Assembly: GCA_965227905.1 (NCBI GenBank)
Contig: OZ245780.1
Span: 930,001 to 994,000, forward strand
Reading direction: 5' to 3'
Length of the DNA: 64,000 bases
Origin: CBDDHT01 sp965227905
Lineage (GTDB): Bacteria; Pseudomonadota; Alphaproteobacteria; Rhizobiales; Methyloligellaceae
Position numbers and translations under genes: made by a program. Positions 51,725-61,608 of the stretch are shown one piece after another (position 1 is the first letter of the stretch; the number at the start of each line of letters is the position of its first letter). Under the pieces are notes generated by a model. It was not told the DNA's origin. It saw only the letters and a list, made by a program, of their open reading frames with translations, and searched no databases.

Positions 51725-52303
51725 TCACTTCAGGGAGACTTCGCCTGATGATCCGGCCCGGCTATAGGCGCCGATACCGTCGGGCAGGCCATCCCGGCAT
51801 ATTCGTATCGTGGCAAAGACCAGCAAAGCATATGCCAGGAGTTCCGTTGTTTCCTCGACTGTACGCTCGAACGGTATCATGCCCGGCCATTGATCCAAGA
51901 TCTGACCGACCGATATGAGCATTGCGCTCGCGTAGAGCGGCCACCACCAGTAATCGAACAGAGCGGGGATTATGATGAGAAGATCTTCGCGGCGTTTGAT
52001 CACATAGAGAGTCGTCATTGCGGCGAGGGCTAAATACCAAATCTTGCCAACGTCACCCGATGTCAGTTCGGCGACCCAGGTCGGTCCGCCAAATGTTCGC
52101 GAATCCAGTTCCCGAACGAGACAGACGCAACATGCTGCTGCCAGAACCAAGGGGACAGTGCGCTCAGCGCCGTCATGGACCATGGCTGTCCACACGCATG
52201 TTGCCAAGGCAACCGCTATGAGAAACACCTGGAGATTTTCCAGAAAGCCATTCTCGCTGGACAGCCATAGGGCTGCGCTTGTTAGGTCTTGTGCCCCCAG
52301 CAC
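51725..52303 (-). CDS. Hypothetical membrane protein
   Basis: The 192-residue protein has five or six hydrophobic segments, for example FLIAVALATCVWTAM, VPLVLAAACCVCLV, IWYLALAAMTTLYVI, LYASAMLISVGQIL and ELLAYALLVFATIRI. It opens with SENGFLENLQVFLI, and a conserved-looking LVRELDSRTFGG and EETTEL may be functional. I do not recognise a family. It ends 99 bases from leuC on the same strand. The clean helix pattern supports a real gene. Confidence 0.65.
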   Translation of the reverse strand: MLGAQDLTSAALWLSSENGFLENLQVFLIAVALATCVWTAMVHDGAERTVPLVLAAACCVCLVRELDSRTFGGPTWVAELTSGDVGKIWYLALAAMTTLYVIKRREDLLIIIPALFDYWWWPLYASAMLISVGQILDQWPGMIPFERTVEETTELLAYALLVFATIRICRDGLPDGIGAYSRAGSSGEVSLK

Positions 52304-52494
52304 TTACAAATCTCCGAACTCAATACCCGTGGCGGTGTGATTGGCTTGCGGTAGGGTTATGCGGTCCATTATGGACCAACCAAGTGTCGAGAGTTTACAC
52401 GTTTTTTTGAATTTTTAGGGTGGGTGGTTGCAGCATGCGACGCGGAGTCGCTCTTGAGGCGGAGGTGTCCTGCTGGCGGTTTGTTGGTTGATAG

Positions 52495-52855
52495 TTTTTG
52501 AGTCTATGCTTGGCGCTACCGCCCTTCGGGCTACTTGAGCGCGAGCCCGCGTAGCGGCCTGTACGATCAACCTGCACAATCATAGCGAGGGAAAAGCCGG
52601 CTTCTGCCGGCTCGAGCTTAGTTAGGGCGCAAGCCCGATAGCGCCAGCGAAAAACTCACAAACGATCCACGAGCACAGCGGTAGCGAGGGAAAAGCCGGC
52701 TACCGCCGGCTCGCGCTCAAGTAGGGCGCAAGCCCGATAGCGCCAGCGAAAAACTCACAAACGATCCACGAGCACAACGGTAACGAGGGAAAAGCCGGCT
52801 ACCGCCGGCTCGCGCTCAAGTAGCCCAAAGGGCGGTAGCGCAAGCTAAAGACTCA
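52495..52855. repeat. Palindromic repeat array with 98-99 bp tandem units
   Basis: Two long inverted arms flank the array: 52496-52547 (with GCGCTACCGCCC and GGGCTACTTGAGCGCGAGCC) and its near-complement 52807-52855. Between them, units starting at 52586, 52684 and 52783 repeat with periods of 98 and 99 bases, each beginning GAGGGAAAAGCCGGC. Every unit includes a small hairpin (AGCCGGC, 4-base loop, GCCGGCT) and a GGGCGCAAGCCC stem. No unique spacers are present. The array fills most of a 595-base gap between a membrane protein gene and hprA. No protein is supported. Confidence 0.88.
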
Positions 52856-52898
52856 CAATCCCTCGACCGGCACAAAGTCAACCAGCCTGCACCTCTGC

Positions 52899-53870
52899 CT
52901 AAGCAACCCGATCCTTTGGCTCTTTACCCGCGAAAAACGCCATCGCGTTTTCCAGCACCCGAAAACCCATGGCATTGCGTGTTTCAATCGTCGCACTGCC
53001 GAGGTGAGGCAACAACACAACATCCTGTCGGTTCACCAGTCCGGGTGTGACAGCCGGTTCCTCTTCGAAGACGTCCAGACCGGCACCACCGATCACGCCG
53101 TCATTCAGAGCTGCGATGAGATCCTTCTCATTGACCAGTTCGCCGCGGCCCGTATTGATCAGAATTGCATCGGATTTCATCTGGCCCAGTCTTGCCGCAT
53201 TGATCAGATGCTTGTTTTCCGCCGTTGCCGGGCAATGCAAAGACACGAAATCGCAGGACGGCAAAAGCTCATCCAGAGTTCCCGCTTGTTCGGCCTGCGT
53301 TTCCGCAAGAATGGCGGGGTCAACAGGAGAGCGCGACTGGACTTTGATCTGCATTCCAAAGCCGAGATGCGCGCGCCGTGCCGTGGCCTGCCCGATGCGG
53401 CCATAGCCAATAATGCCGAGTGTCTTTCCGGTCACCTGACGGCCCATCATATGGGTCGGTCGCCAGCCGGTCCAAAGACCGCTGCGAAGATGACGTTCGC
53501 CTTCCCCGACGCGGCGGGCTGTTGCGAGAACGAGCGCCATGGCCAGGTCGGCTGTCGCGTCGGTCAGAACATCGGGCGTGTTGGTGATGGTAATGCCCTG
53601 GCGGACGGCGGCGTCCACATCAATGTGATTGTAGCCAACGCCGAAATTGCCGATGAGACGTGTGCGAATCGAATCGCCTGAGAGGACGTCAGCATCGATC
53701 TTGTCGGTGACCGTCGGGAACACGGCATCGTAAGCCTTGAAGGCATCTTTCATCGCCTCCTGAGTTAGTGGAACGTCGTCTGTGTTCAAGGTGACGTCAA
53801 ACTCATTCGCCAGCCGCTGCTCAACATCTTCAGGCCAGCGGCGGGTTACAAAGACTGTTGGCTTGGTCAT
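52899..53870 (-). CDS. hprA: Hydroxypyruvate/glyoxylate reductase of the serine cycle (D-2-hydroxyacid dehydrogenase)
   Basis: The 323-residue NAD(P)-dependent enzyme resembles GyaR/hydroxypyruvate reductase: nucleotide motif GIIGYGRIGQATARRA, and Arg, Glu and His in NTGRGELVNE, DVFEEEPAV and LPHLGSATIE. In the serine cycle it reduces hydroxypyruvate, made by the serine-glyoxylate aminotransferase, to D-glycerate. The cluster position, downstream of glyA and in line with sgaA, mtkAB and ppc, supports that role over glyoxylate reduction. A 161-base gap separates it from glyA. Confidence 0.87.
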   Translation of the reverse strand: MTKPTVFVTRRWPEDVEQRLANEFDVTLNTDDVPLTQEAMKDAFKAYDAVFPTVTDKIDADVLSGDSIRTRLIGNFGVGYNHIDVDAAVRQGITITNTPDVLTDATADLAMALVLATARRVGEGERHLRSGLWTGWRPTHMMGRQVTGKTLGIIGYGRIGQATARRAHLGFGMQIKVQSRSPVDPAILAETQAEQAGTLDELLPSCDFVSLHCPATAENKHLINAARLGQMKSDAILINTGRGELVNEKDLIAALNDGVIGGAGLDVFEEEPAVTPGLVNRQDVVLLPHLGSATIETRNAMGFRVLENAMAFFAGKEPKDRVA

Positions 53871-54031
53871 CGGTTCGCCTGGCTTTCCGGCATCATTTGC
53901 ATTTCCTCATCTCTCACGCGCGATCTATCGGCAGGCAGACGAGGTCGCTGCCGCCGCAAATCGTTCTCAGCGGCGACCCTCCGAAAAGAGCGTCGCCGCC
54001 ATGGATAAAACTGGATTGACCGAACGGTGCC

Positions 54032-55327
54032 CTAAGCGTCCGGATAGACCGGGAAGCGGTCACACAATTCCTGGACCTGGGCTCTCACGGCCTTCTCGAC
54101 ATCGCCATTGCCCTCTTCGCCATTGGCTGCGAGGCCATCGACGACATCGACGATCCAGTTGCCGATTTGTCGGAACTCGGTCTCGCCAAAACCACGGGTC
54201 GTTCCCGCGGGAGAGCCAAGTCTGATGCCGGACGTGACCGTCGGCTTTTCGGTGTCGAATGGGATACCGTTCTTATTGCAGGTAATCCCCGCATTGCCGA
54301 GCGAACGCTCTGTCGCATTCCCTTTGACGCCCTTCGGTTGAAGATCGACGAGGAGGAGGTGCGTGTCTGTGCCGTTCGTGACCGTTGCGAGGCCACGTTT
54401 GTGCAGTTCGTCCGCCATGGCCTGTGCATTCTTGATGACCTGGGCAATATAATCCTTGAATTCCGGCCGAAGCGCTTCGCCGAAGGCAACTGCCTTGGCC
54501 GCAATCACATGCATCAGCGGGCCGCCCTGAATCCCCGGGAAGATGGCCGAGTTGATCTTTTTGGCGATCGCTTCATCGTTCGTGAGGATCATGCCGCCCC
54601 GCGGACCGCGCAAGGTCTTGTGGGTCGTGGTCGTTGCCACATGGGCATGAGGGAATGGCGAGGGATAAAGACCGGTTGCTACGATACCGGCGAAATGCGC
54701 CATGTCGACGAGGAAATATGCGCCAACCTTGTCGGCAATGTCGCGGAAGCGTGCAAAATCGATAATCCGTGGGATTGCCGATCCTCCGGCAATGATCATT
54801 TTGGGTTTGTGCTCAAGTGCCTTGGCTTCGATCTCATCATAGTCGATATCCAACGTGTCCCGCCGCACACCATATTGAACGGGGTTGAACCACTTGCCCG
54901 ACTGGTTGGGCTTGGCGCCATGGGTCAGATGACCGCCGGCGTCGAGGCTCATGCCCAAAATCGTGTCGCCGGGCGTTAGCAGAGCGGCGAACACGCCCTG
55001 GTTCGCCTGCGACCCGCTGTTCGGCTGAACATTGGCAAATCCGCAGTCGAACAGGGTCTTGGCTCTGTCGATGGCGAGGTTTTCGGCAATATCGACATAC
55101 TCGCAACCGCCATAATAGCGCCGTCCAGGATATCCCTCGGCGTATTTGTTGGTCATGACGCTGCCTTGTGCTTCCAGCACGGCGCGGCTCACGATGTTTT
55201 CGGACGCGATCAGCTCGATCTCATCGCGCTGGCGACCCAACTCCTTCTTAATCGCATCGAAAATATCGGAGTCGCGCGACTTGAGGGATTCCGTGAAAAA
55301 GCCGGTGTCTTTGTTGATGGCATCCAT
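54032..55327 (-). CDS. glyA: Serine hydroxymethyltransferase
   Basis: The 431-residue PLP enzyme joins glycine with methylene-tetrahydrofolate to give serine, the C1 entry step of the serine cycle. The PLP lysine is in VATTTTHKTLRGPRGGMI, with ELIASENIVSRAVLEAQGS at the N terminus, EGYPGRRYYGGCEYVD and DMAHFAGIVATG further on. AGGAGG lies before the ATG, one of the best ribosome binding sites in the window. It starts 25 bases after the ppc stop codon. Being in the cluster suggests a role in C1 assimilation rather than only housekeeping. Confidence 0.96.
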   Translation of the reverse strand: MDAINKDTGFFTESLKSRDSDIFDAIKKELGRQRDEIELIASENIVSRAVLEAQGSVMTNKYAEGYPGRRYYGGCEYVDIAENLAIDRAKTLFDCGFANVQPNSGSQANQGVFAALLTPGDTILGMSLDAGGHLTHGAKPNQSGKWFNPVQYGVRRDTLDIDYDEIEAKALEHKPKMIIAGGSAIPRIIDFARFRDIADKVGAYFLVDMAHFAGIVATGLYPSPFPHAHVATTTTHKTLRGPRGGMILTNDEAIAKKINSAIFPGIQGGPLMHVIAAKAVAFGEALRPEFKDYIAQVIKNAQAMADELHKRGLATVTNGTDTHLLLVDLQPKGVKGNATERSLGNAGITCNKNGIPFDTEKPTVTSGIRLGSPAGTTRGFGETEFRQIGNWIVDVVDGLAANGEEGNGDVEKAVRAQVQELCDRFPVYPDA

Positions 55328-55352
55328 ACCTGACCTCCTATGTCTAGGTGAG

Positions 55353-58037
55353 CTATCCAGTCCAGCCGAGGCCGGCTGCGATGCAGTTCATTGATTGCAA
55401 TAACGGGATTGAAAGGGTTTGCCCAGAGGGCTTGCGCGTTTCGCGCAAGAGATCCACCTGAAGTGCTTGAATCCGATCGAGATAGGGCCGGTCTGAATTG
55501 AAGCGCAGATACAGGTCGTGGAACCGCACGCCGATTTCCCTATCGCCGTTCAACAGCAGAACGGCTCTCCGACTTCGCTGGAATTCCGACGAAATGGCGC
55601 CGAAGATGGATTGACGCGTCTCTGCATCGCGCACGAGCGAGGCATAGGACGATGCGATCTCCATATCGGCCTGGAACAGGGATTTCTCGACTTCGTCGAC
55701 CATCAGGCGGAAGAGCCTGCATTCGTCGAACATGGACTGCAGCAATGCTGTTCCGGCCTCGCCGCGAAACTTGCAGAATGAGTCGACAGCGGTTCCGAAG
55801 CCATACCATCCCGTGATCAAATGCCGGTTTTGCGACCATGCGAACACCCAGGGAATGGCGCGCAAATCATCAAGGCTTGCGGCGCCGAAACGCTTGGCTG
55901 GCCGCGATCCGATCTTGAGGCTCGCAAGCTCCTCGACGGGGCTTGCTTCCTGAAAGTAGTCGATGAAGCCGGGCTTGTTCAGAAGCCCGTCATAGGCTGT
56001 CTGCGAAATACCTGAAAGGGCTTCCAGCGCATCGTCGATTTCCGGTGAAAGGTGTGATGCGTCGTCCTCCAACGAATGCGCAAGGACGGACGACGCCAGG
56101 AGTTCGAGCTGGTTCAACGCCGTGCCACGGTTGGCATATTTTGAGGAAACGACCTCGCCCTGATCGGTCAGTCTCATTTGACCGGCGATCGAGCCGGATG
56201 GTTGGGCTGCGATGGCGTCGGCCGTGGGAAGCCCGCCGCGACTGACCGAGCCACCGCGTCCATGAAAGAAGCAGGGTTTGAACCCGAGTTCGGCGAGCGT
56301 ATTGAAGATCTTTCGCTGGGCCTTCTCCAGCTCCCAGACGGAGCACAGGAATCCTCCATCCTTGTTGCTGTCCGAGTAGCCAAGCATGATTTCGATGCGA
56401 TCACCGAACGACTTCAGACTGCGACGCGCGATCGGCACGGCGAGAAGGGATTTCAGGATCGCAGGGGCGGCTCTCAGATCGTCGATCGTCTCGAACAGAG
56501 GGACCACCTGGAGTTCGATCGTTTCGGACCCCATTCCGGCATAACGCGCCAGCAGAAAAACGCCGAGCAGATCGTCGCTGGACCGGGTCATCGACAGTAC
56601 GAACGGCCCAAGTGCATTGGGATCGGCCGACAATCTGGAGTCATGGATCATCGTGAAAAGGACGAACAAATCCTGAGCCGTGTCAGGCAGCTTTGCGACA
56701 TCGACTTCGCGCATAGCCTCCTGGGACAGTTCGGCGCGGACACGCTCCGACCATTCCGGCGTTCCATAGCGCGGTGCCGGTTGAGTTTCGTCCTGCGCCC
56801 AAATCGCCGCAAGTGCGTCAGTCGTGACGGTCGTGTTTTGGCGAATGTCGAGAGAAAAGGTCCTGAACCCGAAGATCTGGGCTCGCCAACGGATCGGGCG
56901 AACATAGCGGTTAGAGAGATCACCGGCACCAATGTCGGCCAGGGCTCCTTCAATTGCTGCCAGATCTCTAATGAAATCGGCAACATGAGGATAGGGCCGA
57001 ACGTTGCCTTCCCCCATCAATGCGGAAACACGTTGCAAGACCGCGGTCAGGGCCTGGCGAAAGACTTCGCCGGGATTTCGCTCGTCGAATTCACCGACGG
57101 AACCGACGGTTGCGATGATAGCCTGCAGTGCGACGCGTGCGCTGTCGCGGAGTGGCACGATCGTCGAGCTGATACTCAATCGGGCTGCGGCTTCGATCAG
57201 GGATTCGCGGTGTTTCACAAGAACCGCATGTCGGGACCGGTCGAGGGCTTCTTGGGTCGAAGCCGCCGTCACATTCGGATTGCCATCACGATCGCCACCG
57301 ATCCAGGAGTGAAATTTCAGGCAGGGTGAGACTTCCTGCGAATCGGCTGACACTGTCTTGAGGGCAATGTTGAGCCGTTCCAGCATTTGTGGGGCGGCAT
57401 TGAACAGGCTGTCCCTGAAGAACTGGAGGCCCCATCCGATTTCATCGGTCAGGCTCGGTCGTGCGAGACGCAGTTCGCCGGTCATCCACAACAACTCGAT
57501 CTCGTTGCGGATATCTGACAGATACGCTTCCCGCTCGCGCGGCGTCCATCGCTGTGTCTCCAGTGCGATTAGATTGAGATAGATGCGTCGGTGAATTTCG
57601 AGGACGGTGATACGTTTTGCCTCGGTCGGGTGCGCTGTCAGTGTGGGGCCGATGAGAAGTGTCTTCGCCGTCTCTTCAATTTGCTTTGCGCTGATGCCCC
57701 GTGACCGGCAGCTTTCCATCGCAGCTGCAAATGATCCTTGCACCGCAGCCGGTCCTTCGGCCGTCTCAATCGAGCGTCGCTCACGTATCGTTGCGTTTTC
57801 GTTGACGACCTTTTGGAGCTGAAACCAGATGTTGAGGGCCTGCAGATAGGGAATGGCCCTGTCGCCGCCTGGAATCTCCGGTGTCTGATTGGCCGTTAGC
57901 GCTTCGGCGACGTCAGGTGCCCGGCGTCGAACCACATCCATCCAGAGCGAACGCAATGTCGACTCCAGTTCTGCCGCATAGAGACCGCTTGCCGGTTCGC
58001 TATCGACAGCCATGGGCGTTTGCGTCGCAAGTACCAT
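55353..58037 (-). CDS. ppc: Phosphoenolpyruvate carboxylase
   Basis: The 894-residue enzyme adds bicarbonate to PEP to form oxaloacetate. Key motifs: LTAHPTEAKR with the catalytic His, SWIGGDRDGNP, GYSDSNKDGG, FFHGRGGSVSRGG and the C-terminal end. In the serine cycle it fixes one CO2 per turn, feeding malate to the malate-CoA ligase encoded next to it. The order mtkA-mtkB-ppc is the same as in Methylobacterium-type clusters. A 131-base gap separates it from mtkB; a weak GGAAA lies before the ATG. Confidence 0.96.
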   Translation of the reverse strand: MVLATQTPMAVDSEPASGLYAAELESTLRSLWMDVVRRRAPDVAEALTANQTPEIPGGDRAIPYLQALNIWFQLQKVVNENATIRERRSIETAEGPAAVQGSFAAAMESCRSRGISAKQIEETAKTLLIGPTLTAHPTEAKRITVLEIHRRIYLNLIALETQRWTPREREAYLSDIRNEIELLWMTGELRLARPSLTDEIGWGLQFFRDSLFNAAPQMLERLNIALKTVSADSQEVSPCLKFHSWIGGDRDGNPNVTAASTQEALDRSRHAVLVKHRESLIEAAARLSISSTIVPLRDSARVALQAIIATVGSVGEFDERNPGEVFRQALTAVLQRVSALMGEGNVRPYPHVADFIRDLAAIEGALADIGAGDLSNRYVRPIRWRAQIFGFRTFSLDIRQNTTVTTDALAAIWAQDETQPAPRYGTPEWSERVRAELSQEAMREVDVAKLPDTAQDLFVLFTMIHDSRLSADPNALGPFVLSMTRSSDDLLGVFLLARYAGMGSETIELQVVPLFETIDDLRAAPAILKSLLAVPIARRSLKSFGDRIEIMLGYSDSNKDGGFLCSVWELEKAQRKIFNTLAELGFKPCFFHGRGGSVSRGGLPTADAIAAQPSGSIAGQMRLTDQGEVVSSKYANRGTALNQLELLASSVLAHSLEDDASHLSPEIDDALEALSGISQTAYDGLLNKPGFIDYFQEASPVEELASLKIGSRPAKRFGAASLDDLRAIPWVFAWSQNRHLITGWYGFGTAVDSFCKFRGEAGTALLQSMFDECRLFRLMVDEVEKSLFQADMEIASSYASLVRDAETRQSIFGAISSEFQRSRRAVLLLNGDREIGVRFHDLYLRFNSDRPYLDRIQALQVDLLRETRKPSGQTLSIPLLQSMNCIAAGLGWTG

Positions 58038-58168
58038 TCGTTGTTTCCGGTTTTAGACGTTGGCGGCCACTCAGGAGGTTGTTTGATCTCTGCGGCGAAT
58101 TGCAGGTGTCGGCGAGGCGATCGGTCTGTTGGCTTCCGTCAGACCGACCAGGCCGAAACCGTGCCTTT

Positions 58169-59050
58169 CTATTGCATGGCGGAGGCGATCGTGTCCCCGA
58201 TCACGGATGGGCTCTCGGCAACCATCACGCCGGCAGCGGAGAGAATTTCTGCCTTCTCGCTCGCACTCTCCCCAAAGGCAGAGATAATGGCGCCTGCATG
58301 GCCCATCGTTCGACCCTTGGGCGCACTTAGGCCGGCCACATAGGCCACGACCGGCTTCGAGACATTCTCCTGGATATAGTTGGCCGCTTCGGCTTCCTGA
58401 GGCCCGCCAATTTCACCGATCAGAGCGATCACGTGAGTGTCTTCATCGGCTTCGAAGCGTTCGAGAATATCCTTGAACGAGGAGCCGTTAATCGGATCGC
58501 CGCCGATGCCGACGCTGGTCGATACGCCAATTCCCAGCGCCTTCAGTTGAGATGCCGCTTCATAGCCGAGCGTTCCCGACCGGCTAACGATCCCGACATT
58601 CCCCTCAAGATAGATGTGCCCTGGCATGATTCCGAGGAACGCTTTTCCGGGCGAAATCGTACCGGCACAGTTCGGGCCTGTCAGAACCATGCGCTTGTCC
58701 TTGGGGTAGCGGAACATGTACCGCTTCACCCGGATCATATCCTGCGCGGGGATGCCATCGGTAATGCAGACACAGTAGCGAATGCCGGCATCGGCCGCTT
58801 CCATGATGCTGTCGGCAGCGAAGGGCGGGGGCACAAACACAAGACTTGTGTCGGCTTGCGTTTCCGCGACGGCTTCTTTCACCGTGTTGAACACCGGCTT
58901 TTCTTCGACGGTTTCGCCGCCCTTGCCGGGTACGACACCGCCAACAATGTTCGAGCCGTACTCGATCATCTCCTTGGTGTGAAACCGGGCCATGCGTCCG
59001 GTAATGCCCTGGACGATAATTCGGGAGTCGCTATCGAGGAGAATGCTCAT
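58169..59050 (-). CDS. mtkB: Malate-CoA ligase alpha subunit
   Basis: The 293-residue subunit has the CoA-binding domain (IVQGITGRMARFHTKEMIEYG) and the ligase domain with the phosphohistidine in RTMGHAGAIISAFG. It is homologous to succinyl-CoA synthetase alpha. The location between mtkA and ppc and next to sgaA points to malate as substrate. With MtkA it forms malyl-CoA for cleavage by Mcl. Its start overlaps the mtkA stop by 4 bases (ATGA). From sequence alone succinate activity cannot be excluded. Confidence 0.9.
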   Translation of the reverse strand: MSILLDSDSRIIVQGITGRMARFHTKEMIEYGSNIVGGVVPGKGGETVEEKPVFNTVKEAVAETQADTSLVFVPPPFAADSIMEAADAGIRYCVCITDGIPAQDMIRVKRYMFRYPKDKRMVLTGPNCAGTISPGKAFLGIMPGHIYLEGNVGIVSRSGTLGYEAASQLKALGIGVSTSVGIGGDPINGSSFKDILERFEADEDTHVIALIGEIGGPQEAEAANYIQENVSKPVVAYVAGLSAPKGRTMGHAGAIISAFGESASEKAEILSAAGVMVAESPSVIGDTIASAMQ

Positions 59051-60246
59051 CCTGCTTTCCTTTGTTCCAGGGCCACTGTCGTATCGTTCTTGCAGGCAAT
59101 CACAGCGCGTTCGGCAGCTTCCATGAGCGTTGTCGCGCGAATGATTGGCAAGCCGCTTTGTGTGAGTATTCTCTGTCCTTCTTCGACGTTCGTTCCGGCG
59201 AGACGGACCACGATAGGGATGTCGATCTGGGTCTCGCGTAACGCCTGCACCACGCCGTCCGCTACCCAGTCGCAGCGATTGATGCCGGCAAAGATATTGA
59301 CCAGGATTGTCTTGACGTTGCTGTCCGAGTTCACAAGTCGAAAGGCCTTTGCAACCCGCTCTGCCGTCGCGCCGCCGCCGATGTCGAGGAAGTTGGCGGG
59401 CTCACCACCGGCCAGTTTGATCGTATCCATTGTCGCCATGGCCAGACCGGCGCCGTTCACAATGCAGCCAATGTCGCCTTCAAGCCCCACATAGGCGAGA
59501 CCGCGGTCGGCTGCCTGGCTCTCGCGCGGGTCTTCCTGCGACTTGTCCCTAAGCTCGGCGATATGCGGATGACGGAAGAGGGCATTGTCGTCGAACGTCA
59601 TCTTGGCATCCAAAGCCACGATACGCTCGTCGCCGGTGACGACGAGTGGATTGACCTCCACCATCGTCGCATCGTAGTCCCGGAAGGCTCGGTAGCAGCC
59701 GTGCAGCGTTTCCACGAATTGCGAGACAAGGCCCGGTTCGAGACCGAGTTCGAAGGCGATCTCGCGTCCCTGAAAATCTTGAAAGCCGACTGCAGGCTCG
59801 ACGGTCGCACGCACGATCGAATCCGGACTCTGCTCGGAAATCTCCTCGATCTCCATGCCGCCCTGTGCAGATGCCACGATCATGATGCGCTGGCTGGATC
59901 GGTCGAGAACGAAGCCGAGATAGATCTCCTTCTGGATGTCCGTCGCTTCTTCGACATAGACCCTGTAGATGCCTTTGCCGGCGTCCGTGGTCTGGTTGGT
60001 CACCAGCCGGCGTCCGAACATGTTTTCCGTTGCTTCGAGGATTTCAGCATCCGACGCGCAGACCTTGATACCGCCGGCCTTGCCGCGGCCACCGGAATGA
60101 ACCTGGGCCTTGACGACCCATTTCTTGCCGCCGATTTCCCGCGCCCGAAACGCAGCCTGTTCGGGGCTGTAAGCAAGGGCGCCGCGGGGAACGGCGACAC
60201 CGAGATTGCTGATAATCTCTTTCGCCTGATACTCGTGAATGTCCAT
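59047..60246 (-). CDS. mtkA: Malate-CoA ligase beta subunit
   Basis: The 399-residue subunit has an ATP-grasp domain (MDIHEYQAKEIISNLGV, KAQVHSGGRGKAGGIKV) and the ligase-CoA domain with NIFAGINRCDWVADGVV. Overlapping mtkB and lying downstream of sgaA, it is assigned as malate-CoA ligase by context. The ATG at 60246 is chosen over one 5 codons upstream because the family starts MDIHEYQ and GGGAG lies upstream. A 171-base gap with a possible stem at 60333-60370 separates it from sgaA. Confidence 0.9.
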   Translation of the reverse strand: MDIHEYQAKEIISNLGVAVPRGALAYSPEQAAFRAREIGGKKWVVKAQVHSGGRGKAGGIKVCASDAEILEATENMFGRRLVTNQTTDAGKGIYRVYVEEATDIQKEIYLGFVLDRSSQRIMIVASAQGGMEIEEISEQSPDSIVRATVEPAVGFQDFQGREIAFELGLEPGLVSQFVETLHGCYRAFRDYDATMVEVNPLVVTGDERIVALDAKMTFDDNALFRHPHIAELRDKSQEDPRESQAADRGLAYVGLEGDIGCIVNGAGLAMATMDTIKLAGGEPANFLDIGGGATAERVAKAFRLVNSDSNVKTILVNIFAGINRCDWVADGVVQALRETQIDIPIVVRLAGTNVEEGQRILTQSGLPIIRATTLMEAAERAVIACKNDTTVALEQRKAG

Positions 60247-60332
60247 GCGTGGTTCTCCCATGTTCAGTCAGAGACTGAATTGAAAGTCGCCCGATGACGA
60301 CTCTCTTTGCCGTGGCCGGCTTCTTCCCTGGG

Positions 60333-60370
60333 CCCAGCCACCCCGAGTCTATTCCTACTGGATGGCTGGG
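60333..60370 (-). other. Possible intercistronic stem between sgaA and mtkA
   Basis: Arms CCCAGCCA (60333-60340) and TGGCTGGG (60363-60370) pair perfectly around a 22-base loop within the gap between two operon genes. No T-tract follows. It could process or dampen the transcript, but the large loop makes this a weak call. Confidence 0.35.
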
Positions 60371-60417
60371 TCGGGAGAGCGTCGGCTTCCGGACTTCCTC
60401 GTGAGACCTTCAGAAAG

Positions 60418-61608
60418 CTATTCTGCTGCGATGGCGATCTGCGCACCGTTCTGGCGATAGAAGTGCTCTGCCGCCGCAACGCCGCTGCCGGCCTTGATCG
60501 GGATCCCGACATCCAGCATCGCCATTTCCGCGCCTGCAAGTGCACTCATGACCATCAGCTCATTGAGCTCGCCCAGATGTCCGATCCGGAAGACCTTTCC
60601 GGCGACGACGGAAAGCCCGGCGCCCAGCGACAGGCCGTAACGATCATAGGCGCGGAGGATAACCTGATTCGCATCGTATCCGTGGGGGACAACGATGGCG
60701 CTGACCGTATCCGACTGCCATTTCGGTTCCTTGGCGCACAGCTCCAGACCCCATGCCTGGACCGCCCGACGCACGCCTTCGGCAAGATGCGAGTGGCGTG
60801 CGAAGACATTGTCGAGCCCTTCGTCCAGGAGCCGATCGATGGCCACGCGCAAACCGCGCAGCATCGACATCGGCGGCGTGTAGGGGAAGTAGCCCGTAGC
60901 GTTGGTCTTCACCATGTCGGCAAAGTCAAAATAGCAGCGGTGCATGCATTCCGACTCGGATGCCTTAAGCGCTTTTTGGCTGGCAGCCAGAATCGCAAGG
61001 CCTGCCGGCAGCATGAAACCTTTCTGCGATCCGGACACGGCAAGATCGACGCCCCACTCGTCCATTCTGAAATCGATGGAGCCGATCGAGCTCACCCCGT
61101 CGACATAAAAGAGGGCGGGATGTTGCGTCCTGGCGATGGCGGCGCCGATGGCGGCAATATCGCTCTGCACACCAGTCGCGGTTTCGTTCTGGGTCGCGAG
61201 GACAGCCTTGATGGTGTGGTTCGTATCGTCGCGGAGGCGCTTTTCATATTCCTCCACCGGTACGCCGGTTCCCCATTCGCATTCGACGACTTCGACGTCG
61301 AGGCCGAGGCGCTGGCACAGATCGATCCACAAATGGGAAAACTGGCCGAACCTGGAGGCAAGCACTTTGTCGCCGCGTTTCAGCGTGTTGCTGATCGCCG
61401 CTTCCCAGCCGCCCGTGCCGGATGCAGGAAACAGAAAGACCTGACCGGTTTCGGTCTTAAAGATCTTTTTCAGATCTTGGAAAAGAGGGAGCGTGAACTC
61501 CGGTAGATCGGGCGCACGGTGATCCTCCATGGGAACATCAATGGCCTTGCGAACGGCCTCCGGAACATTTGTCGGCCCCGGAACGAATAAGTGCTGAACT
61601 CCCGCCAT
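60418..61608 (-). CDS. sgaA: Serine-glyoxylate aminotransferase
   Basis: The 396-residue class V aminotransferase transfers the amino group of serine to glyoxylate, giving hydroxypyruvate and glycine, the central step of the serine cycle. It opens HLFVPGPTNVPEAVRKAI and has PLP-lysine motif SGSQKGFMLPAGLAI and FPASGTGGWEAAISNT. AGGAGG 8 bases before the ATG at 61608 decides the start. It is the first gene of the minus-strand cluster (sgaA, mtkA, mtkB, ppc, glyA, hprA). It is divergent from a LuxR-type regulator. Confidence 0.95.
   Translation of the reverse strand: MAGVQHLFVPGPTNVPEAVRKAIDVPMEDHRAPDLPEFTLPLFQDLKKIFKTETGQVFLFPASGTGGWEAAISNTLKRGDKVLASRFGQFSHLWIDLCQRLGLDVEVVECEWGTGVPVEEYEKRLRDDTNHTIKAVLATQNETATGVQSDIAAIGAAIARTQHPALFYVDGVSSIGSIDFRMDEWGVDLAVSGSQKGFMLPAGLAILAASQKALKASESECMHRCYFDFADMVKTNATGYFPYTPPMSMLRGLRVAIDRLLDEGLDNVFARHSHLAEGVRRAVQAWGLELCAKEPKWQSDTVSAIVVPHGYDANQVILRAYDRYGLSLGAGLSVVAGKVFRIGHLGELNELMVMSALAGAEMAMLDVGIPIKAGSGVAAAEHFYRQNGAQIAIAAE

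Noticed and set aside
52586..52855. Regular 98-99 base repeats considered as a CRISPR array.
   Set aside because: The repeat covers the whole unit, no unique spacers separate copies, and no cas gene is nearby.
56178..57329. A 383-residue plus-strand frame within ppc.
   Set aside because: Antisense shadow of PEP carboxylase.
60307..61506. A 399-residue plus-strand frame within sgaA and its downstream gap.
   Set aside because: Antisense shadow of the aminotransferase, without domains.
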